DNA from: Phycisphaerales bacterium
GTDB lineage: Bacteria; Planctomycetota; Phycisphaerae; SM23-33
Length of the DNA stretch: 9,193 nucleotides
Reading direction: 5' to 3'
NCBI GenBank assembly: GCA_003171235.1
Contig: PMYM01000083.1
Location: 1-9,193 of the forward strand
Shown: piece after piece, positions 6,467-9,193 of the stretch
Layout: the number at the start of each line of letters is the position of its first letter
Numbering within the stretch: the stretch's first letter is position 1
Translations under genes and position numbers: made by a program
Notes under the pieces: model-generated
Database searches by the model: none
Seen by the model: the letters and a program-made list of their open reading frames with translations, nothing else
Told to the model about the DNA's origin: nothing

Positions 6467-6497
6467 CATGCTTCCCCTAAACGACAGGGGAAGCATG
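6467..6497. other. Perfect 12-bp hairpin upstream of YhaM-like gene
   Basis: CATGCTTCCCCT (6467-6478), a 7-nt loop AAACGAC, then AGGGGAAGCATG (6486-6497): all 12 pairs match. It ends 33 nt before the ATG at 6531. No T-tract follows on either strand, so it does not look like an intrinsic terminator. The TCCCC at 6524-6528, directly before the start codon, could pair instead with the GGGGA of the right arm, offering an alternative fold at the start site. Confidence 0.75.
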
Positions 6498-6530
6498 GCA
6501 CCCGGCCGCTATCGGTGGTAAATTGTCCCC

Positions 6531-7508
6531 ATGAACAAGACACGCCGCTACTGCAACCAGCTTATGGCCGGCGAGACCATCGACCAGGTGTTCCTGGTCC
6601 GGGCCAAGGACCTGCGCACCGCCGCCAACGGGCAGATGTACATCACCTGCGCCCTGTGCGACCGCACCGGCAGCATCCAGTCCCGGCTGTGGCAGGCCTC
6701 GGAGGGCATTTTCAACTCGCTGCCGGCCGACGGCTTCGTCCACGTCCGCGGGCGAACCGAAAGCTACAAGGGAAACCTGCAACTGATCATCGAGGCCCTC
6801 CGCCCGGTCAAGGCCTCCGCCGTGGAGGTGGAGGACTTCCTGGCCAAGACGCAGTTCGACGTGGAGAAGATGTGGCCGGAACTGCTGGAAATCCTGGGCA
6901 CGATTCAGGACCCCTGGATCAAGCGGCTGGTGGCGGCGTTCACCGACGATCCGGCCATTGCCGAGAGCTTCAAGCGCGCCCCGGCCGCCCTGCAGCTTCA
7001 CCACCCCTTTATCGGCGGGCTGCTGGAGCACACGCTGAGCCTGGCCCGAGCCTGCCTGGCCGTCCTGCCGCTGTACCCGCAGGTCAACCGCGACCTGGTG
7101 CTGGCGGGCGCGCTGCTGCACGACATCGGCAAGATCGAGGAGCTGTCGGCCGACACCGCCATCAACTACACCGACCGCGGTCAATTGATCGGGCACATCA
7201 CGCTGGGGGCGGTGTGGACCGCCCAGAGAGCAGCCCAGGTGGCCCAGCAGGCCGGGGAGCCTTTCCCCGCCCGCACGCTGGACCTGCTCCAGCACATAAT
7301 CCTCTCGCACCACGGGGAGTACGAATACGGTTCGCCGCGCCTGCCGGCCATTCCCGAGGCCTTCCTGCTGCACTACCTGGACAACCTGGACGCCAAGCTG
7401 TACATGAGCCTGCACGCCATCGCCAGCGACCCCGACGCCACCGCCGATTTCACCCAGTACCACCGCCAGCTCGAGACCCGCATCTACAAGCGGAGCGGGC
7501 AACTGTGA
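6531..7508 (+). CDS. YhaM-like 3'-5' exoribonuclease (OB fold plus HD domain)
   Basis: The protein has 325 residues, close to B. subtilis YhaM (about 314), which degrades RNA and single-stranded DNA from the 3' end with metal ions. An N-terminal OB-fold domain (about 15-93: VFLVRAKDLRTAANGQMYI, CALCDRTGSIQSRLW, DGFVHVRGRTESYKGNLQLII) should bind nucleic acid. A metal-dependent HD domain follows (about 155-300), with H167 in GGLLEHT, the HD pair H197-D198 in LLHDIGKIEEL, H222 in GHITLG, HH at 260-261 (ILSHHGEYEYGSP) and LDNLDAKL (283-290). All expected metal ligands seem present. The ATG at 6531 has only a distant GGTGG as possible ribosome binding site, and a hairpin-rich leader precedes it. 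The gene stands alone, divergent from the HTH gene and convergent with the M29 peptidase. A phosphohydrolase acting on nucleotides is a less likely alternative, since the OB-HD layout is that of YhaM. Confidence 0.85.
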   Translation: MNKTRRYCNQLMAGETIDQVFLVRAKDLRTAANGQMYITCALCDRTGSIQSRLWQASEGIFNSLPADGFVHVRGRTESYKGNLQLIIEALRPVKASAVEVEDFLAKTQFDVEKMWPELLEILGTIQDPWIKRLVAAFTDDPAIAESFKRAPAALQLHHPFIGGLLEHTLSLARACLAVLPLYPQVNRDLVLAGALLHDIGKIEELSADTAINYTDRGQLIGHITLGAVWTAQRAAQVAQQAGEPFPARTLDLLQHIILSHHGEYEYGSPRLPAIPEAFLLHYLDNLDAKLYMSLHAIASDPDATADFTQYHRQLETRIYKRSGQL

Positions 7509-7552
7509 GCACGCCCGGCGCCCAGCGGTTCTCAGGCCTGGCCGGGCCGTAT

Positions 7553-7594
7553 GACCGTTACCGGCCGGTTCCGCCGGTGGTCAGCAGGACGGTC
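7553..7594. other. Nested inverted repeats in convergent gap
   Basis: An inner stem ACCGGC/GCCGGT (7560-7578, 7-nt loop) sits inside an outer GACCGT/ACGGTC pair (7553-7558 and 7589-7594). It lies between the convergent YhaM-like and M29 genes and could slow or end transcription from either side. There is no T-tract, so I do not call a terminator. Confidence 0.35.
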
Positions 7595-7664
7595 TGAATC
7601 TCGAACGGCCGCAGGCGCAGTCGCACCTTGCCGCGGGCAACCTTCGGCGTGTCGCCACAGGCCT
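7558..7664 (-). pseudogene. Remnant of a gene 3' end, glycoside-hydrolase-like C-terminus
   Basis: Directly after the stop of the M29 peptidase, in another minus-strand frame, lie about 35 codons ending in TAA: VEACGDTPKVARGK, then VRLRLRPFEIQTVLLT and TGGTGR. The alternating VRLRLRPFEIQTVLL strand resembles the last beta strand of glycoside hydrolases such as GH38 alpha-mannosidases, where a pattern like R-x-R-PFEI-x-T-L is common at the C-terminus. That likeness is from memory and short. Upstream the frame runs inside the peptidase gene, where it is only a shadow, so the rest of the gene is gone. This looks like a deletion or rearrangement that joined the peptidase gene to the tail of another gene. 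It could also be chance coding-like sequence. Confidence 0.35.
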
Positions 7665-8801
7665 CTACCGTCTGGTATTGACGGGCTGGGGGAAGCGTTT
7701 GTCCAGGAAGCGGCCGTTCTCCAGCAGGAGCTTGCCGTCGGCGTAGAGTTTGCCGCGCGTGCGCAGGTCGCACACCATGTCCCAGTGCAGGCCGCTCTCG
7801 TTGGCGCTGCCGGTCTCGGGATAGCCCGCCCCCAGCGCCACGTGCACCGTGCCGCCGATCTTCTCGTCGAAGAGCGTGTTCTTGGTGTAGCGGGTGATGT
7901 TGTAGTTTACGCCCAGGGCCAGTTCGCCCAGGTAGCTGCTGCCTTTGTCCATGGCGATCATGGCCTCCAGGAAGTCCTGGCCCTTGTCCGCCCGGGCGGC
8001 GGCCACCTTGCCGTTCTTGAACTCCAGGGACACCCCGTCCACCTCGTGCCCGGCGTGAACGGCTGGGAATGAGAAGCGGATGTGACCGTTCACCTCGCGC
8101 TGGACCGGGCCGGTGAAGACCTCCCCGTCGGGAAAGTTTTCGTGGCCGTCGCAGTTGATCCATTTCCGGCCGGCCACGCCCAGAACCAGGTCGGTGTCTT
8201 CGGCGACGATGCGGATCTGCCTGGCCTTGTTCAGGGCCGCCTGCAGGGCCTTCTGGGAGAGGGATATCTTCTTCCAGGCGGCGACGGGGTCGGCGTCGTC
8301 CAGGTGCCCGGCGGAGAATACGAACTGCTCGTATTCGGCCAGGGACATTTCGGCGTCCTGGGCGTTGGCCTGCGTGGGCCAGAGCGTGCCCACCCAGCGC
8401 AGCTCGCCCTTGGATGCCCGCTGGAGGAAGCGCTTGCGGACGGCCTTGCCGGCGGCGGCGGCCAGGGCCATTTTTTTCGGGTCGGCGTTGGTCAGGCTCT
8501 TGGTGTTGACGTCGCCCCAGATGCCCAGCGAGGCGTCGATTCTCTCCACCCGGAACTTGGCGAAGGGCGAGGCGTAGCCAAGCTGCCGGCGGCTGGCGTG
8601 GCGGTAGAAGATCTCGCCCAGGCCGTCGATGGCGGCGTTGACCTCGATGTTCGCCCCGGCCAGCAGTGCCGCACGGTAGCACTCGCGCATGAGCGGCGCC
8701 GCCACGTAATGGCCGTTAATCACCAGCTTGTCGCCCTTGCGGATGCGCAGGGAGTAATTGATCAGCAGGTCGGCCAACTTTACCACGCGGGGATCGGTCA
8801 T
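7665..8801 (-). CDS. M29 family metallo-aminopeptidase (AmpS/aminopeptidase T type)
   Basis: It removes N-terminal residues from peptides in the cytosol using a pair of metal ions. The protein has 378 residues, slightly short of the usual ~400-410. The N-terminus (VVKLADLLINYSLRIRKGDKLVINGHYVAAPLMRECYRAALLAGA) is typical of the family. The metal-ligand set of M29 enzymes is visible: E227 in NFPDGEVFTGP, E293 in LGELALG, H320 and Y327 in HVALGAGYPETG, and H339 and D341 in GLHWDMV. The start at ATG 8801 has a good Shine-Dalgarno site 7 nt away; the frame stays open further upstream through the repeat element, but that extension has no family character. The natural C-terminus is near GRFL (363-366), so the final residues (PQPVNTRR) may come from the join with the remnant sequence downstream. 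The gene is divergent from the uronate-isomerase-like gene. Confidence 0.9.
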   Translation of the reverse strand: MTDPRVVKLADLLINYSLRIRKGDKLVINGHYVAAPLMRECYRAALLAGANIEVNAAIDGLGEIFYRHASRRQLGYASPFAKFRVERIDASLGIWGDVNTKSLTNADPKKMALAAAAGKAVRKRFLQRASKGELRWVGTLWPTQANAQDAEMSLAEYEQFVFSAGHLDDADPVAAWKKISLSQKALQAALNKARQIRIVAEDTDLVLGVAGRKWINCDGHENFPDGEVFTGPVQREVNGHIRFSFPAVHAGHEVDGVSLEFKNGKVAAARADKGQDFLEAMIAMDKGSSYLGELALGVNYNITRYTKNTLFDEKIGGTVHVALGAGYPETGSANESGLHWDMVCDLRTRGKLYADGKLLLENGRFLDKRFPQPVNTRR

Positions 8802-8808
8802 GTTTTTT

Positions 8809-8814
8809 TCCTTT
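8809..8814 (-). promoter_or_regulatory. Shine-Dalgarno site of the M29 aminopeptidase gene
   Basis: AAAGGA on the minus strand, 7 nt before ATG 8801. It settles the start against the long upstream open frame. Confidence 0.7.
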
Positions 8815-8845
8815 CGCCCAAAGGCATCTTCAACACCTAACAGCC

Positions 8846-9019
8846 TACGCAGAGGCGCAGAGAGCGCAGAGACAAACGCAGAGAAGAATGGTATTGTTAA
8901 AGCAAAAGAGAAGAAAGATGAAATCGTTGATTTCGAATTAGCCGAAGAGCCCAAGGATACGGGAACGCAAGACAATAACTTCTCTCTGCGTTTCTCTGCG
9001 TCCTCTGCGCCTCTGCGTA
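8846..9019. repeat. Inverted pair of CGCAGAG tandem arrays, element 2
   Basis: The left arm (8846-8886) holds four CGCAGAG units; the right arm (8979-9019) is its reverse complement. The first 17 positions match exactly, and the rest match after small indels. The 92-nt spacer is A/T-rich and holds a perfect hairpin GAAATC-GTT-GATTTC (8920-8934). The unit and the arm orientation (CGCAGAG in the left arm, CTCTGCG in the right) are those of element 1. The spacers of the two elements do not look alike. It lies between two divergent genes and so must contain or lie close to both promoters, though no convincing -35/-10 pair was found. Confidence 0.85.
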
Positions 9020-9042
9020 AGAGGGGCATCGGAGAACCCGCG

Positions 9043-9048
9043 AAAGGA
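9043..9048 (+). promoter_or_regulatory. Shine-Dalgarno site of the uronate-isomerase-like gene
   Basis: AAAGGA lies 5 nt before ATG 9054. It sits in a 12-nt string, GCGAAAGGAAAA, that is repeated in the leader of the divergent peptidase gene. Confidence 0.65.
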
Positions 9049-9053
9049 AAACG

Positions 9054-9193
9054 ATGTTCAAGACCGAAAACTTGCTCGTCGCGGCCGTTCGCAAGACGGT
9101 CAACCAGGTAACCATCACAGATATTCACACGCACCTGTTCCCGCCCTCGCACGGATCGCTGCTGTTTTGGGGGCCCGACGACCTGCTGACCTA
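9054..9193 (+). CDS. Uronate-isomerase-like amidohydrolase, 5' end only
   Basis: Only the first 46 residues are inside the window. After a short helix (MFKTENLLVAAVRKTVNQV) comes ITDIHTHLFPPSHGSLLFWGPDDLLT. The H25-x-H27 pair in DIHTHLF is the first metal-binding motif of the amidohydrolase superfamily. The following FWGPDDLLT block resembles uronate (glucuronate) isomerase relatives, where a similar segment leads into the substrate site; these enzymes interconvert uronate aldoses and ketoses in sugar acid breakdown. The start is supported by a good Shine-Dalgarno site. With the metal site's later residues missing from view, another amidohydrolase is possible. The gene is divergent from the M29 peptidase across repeat element 2. 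Confidence 0.6.
   Translation, partial: MFKTENLLVAAVRKTVNQVTITDIHTHLFPPSHGSLLFWGPDDLLT

Larger units (their letters stand above)
6195..6530. other. Divergent 336-nt gap with structured leader region
   Basis: This gap separates the divergent HTH and YhaM-like genes. Its left ~60 nt carry the minus-strand promoter. From about 6334 rightward the plus strand is strongly foldable: AAGGC/GCCTT (6340-6358), a perfect 8-bp stem GCGTGCGG/CCGCACGC (6367-6390) and a perfect 12-bp stem at 6467-6497. I could not match it to any riboswitch or structural RNA I know. No protein gene is supported; a 34-codon frame from ATG 6417 to TAA 6521 has no ribosome binding site. Confidence 0.55.

Noticed and set aside
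6417..6521. 34-codon leader peptide before the YhaM-like gene
   Set aside because: No ribosome binding site, no run of regulatory codons, and much of it is the 12-bp hairpin.
6477..7502. Minus-strand frame of 341 codons antisense to the YhaM-like gene
   Set aside because: Same reason: biased composition, no motifs, and the plus strand carries the OB and HD motifs.
8802..9152. N-terminal extension of the M29 peptidase (open frame up to 9152)
   Set aside because: The extension reads through repeat element 2 and into the divergent gene; ATG 8801 has a good Shine-Dalgarno site and gives the normal family start.

Overview
The window is a GC-rich, gene-dense piece of a bacterial chromosome carrying mostly housekeeping genes. 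The gene set (a YhaM-like OB-fold/HD nuclease, an M29 aminopeptidase, a uronate-isomerase-like metal hydrolase, lipid A type acyltransferase, RibBA) together with intergenic gaps packed with short-unit repeats suggests a Gram-negative environmental lineage. Planctomycetota is my best guess, from general impression only; there is no rRNA or lineage marker here to prove it. No tRNA, rRNA, CRISPR array, insertion sequence or FMN riboswitch was seen.

Layout. 3-1094 (+): the 3' end of a two-helix membrane protein gene, followed after 12 nt by pgsA (phosphatidylglycerophosphate synthase). 1250-2482 (+): ribBA, a fused riboflavin enzyme. 2646-3584 (-): an LpxL/HtrB-family acyltransferase, convergent with ribBA. 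3724-5460 (-): proS, prolyl-tRNA synthetase. 5461-5783: a 323-nt gap. 5784-6194 (-): a small putative helix-turn-helix protein with a visible promoter. 6195-6530: a divergent gap with strong hairpins. 6531-7508 (+): YhaM-like nuclease. 7558-7664 (-): a probable gene remnant. 7665-8801 (-): M29 aminopeptidase. 9054-9193 (+): the start of a uronate-isomerase-like gene that runs off the end.

The genes do not form one pathway. They cover membrane lipid synthesis (pgsA, acyltransferase), cofactor synthesis (ribBA), translation (proS), RNA turnover (YhaM-like) and peptide/sugar catabolism (M29, uronate isomerase-like).

The most striking content lies between the genes. Four gaps each hold one element with the same plan: two arms of about 33-41 nt, each built of 3-5 imperfect copies of a 7-10 nt unit, arranged as an inverted pair around a 60-120 nt spacer. 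Three unrelated unit sequences are used (CGCAGAG twice, AAATCGN once, AATCGGTN once). A fifth gap holds a single array of a fourth heptamer (AGGTTAG). The arms touch or enter the flanking genes: one supplies the C-terminus of PgsA, one pair abuts two convergent stop codons, one sits next to a start codon. Other points are a Gln in place of a conserved His in the DHBP synthase half of RibBA, and a 12-bp perfect hairpin just upstream of the YhaM-like gene.
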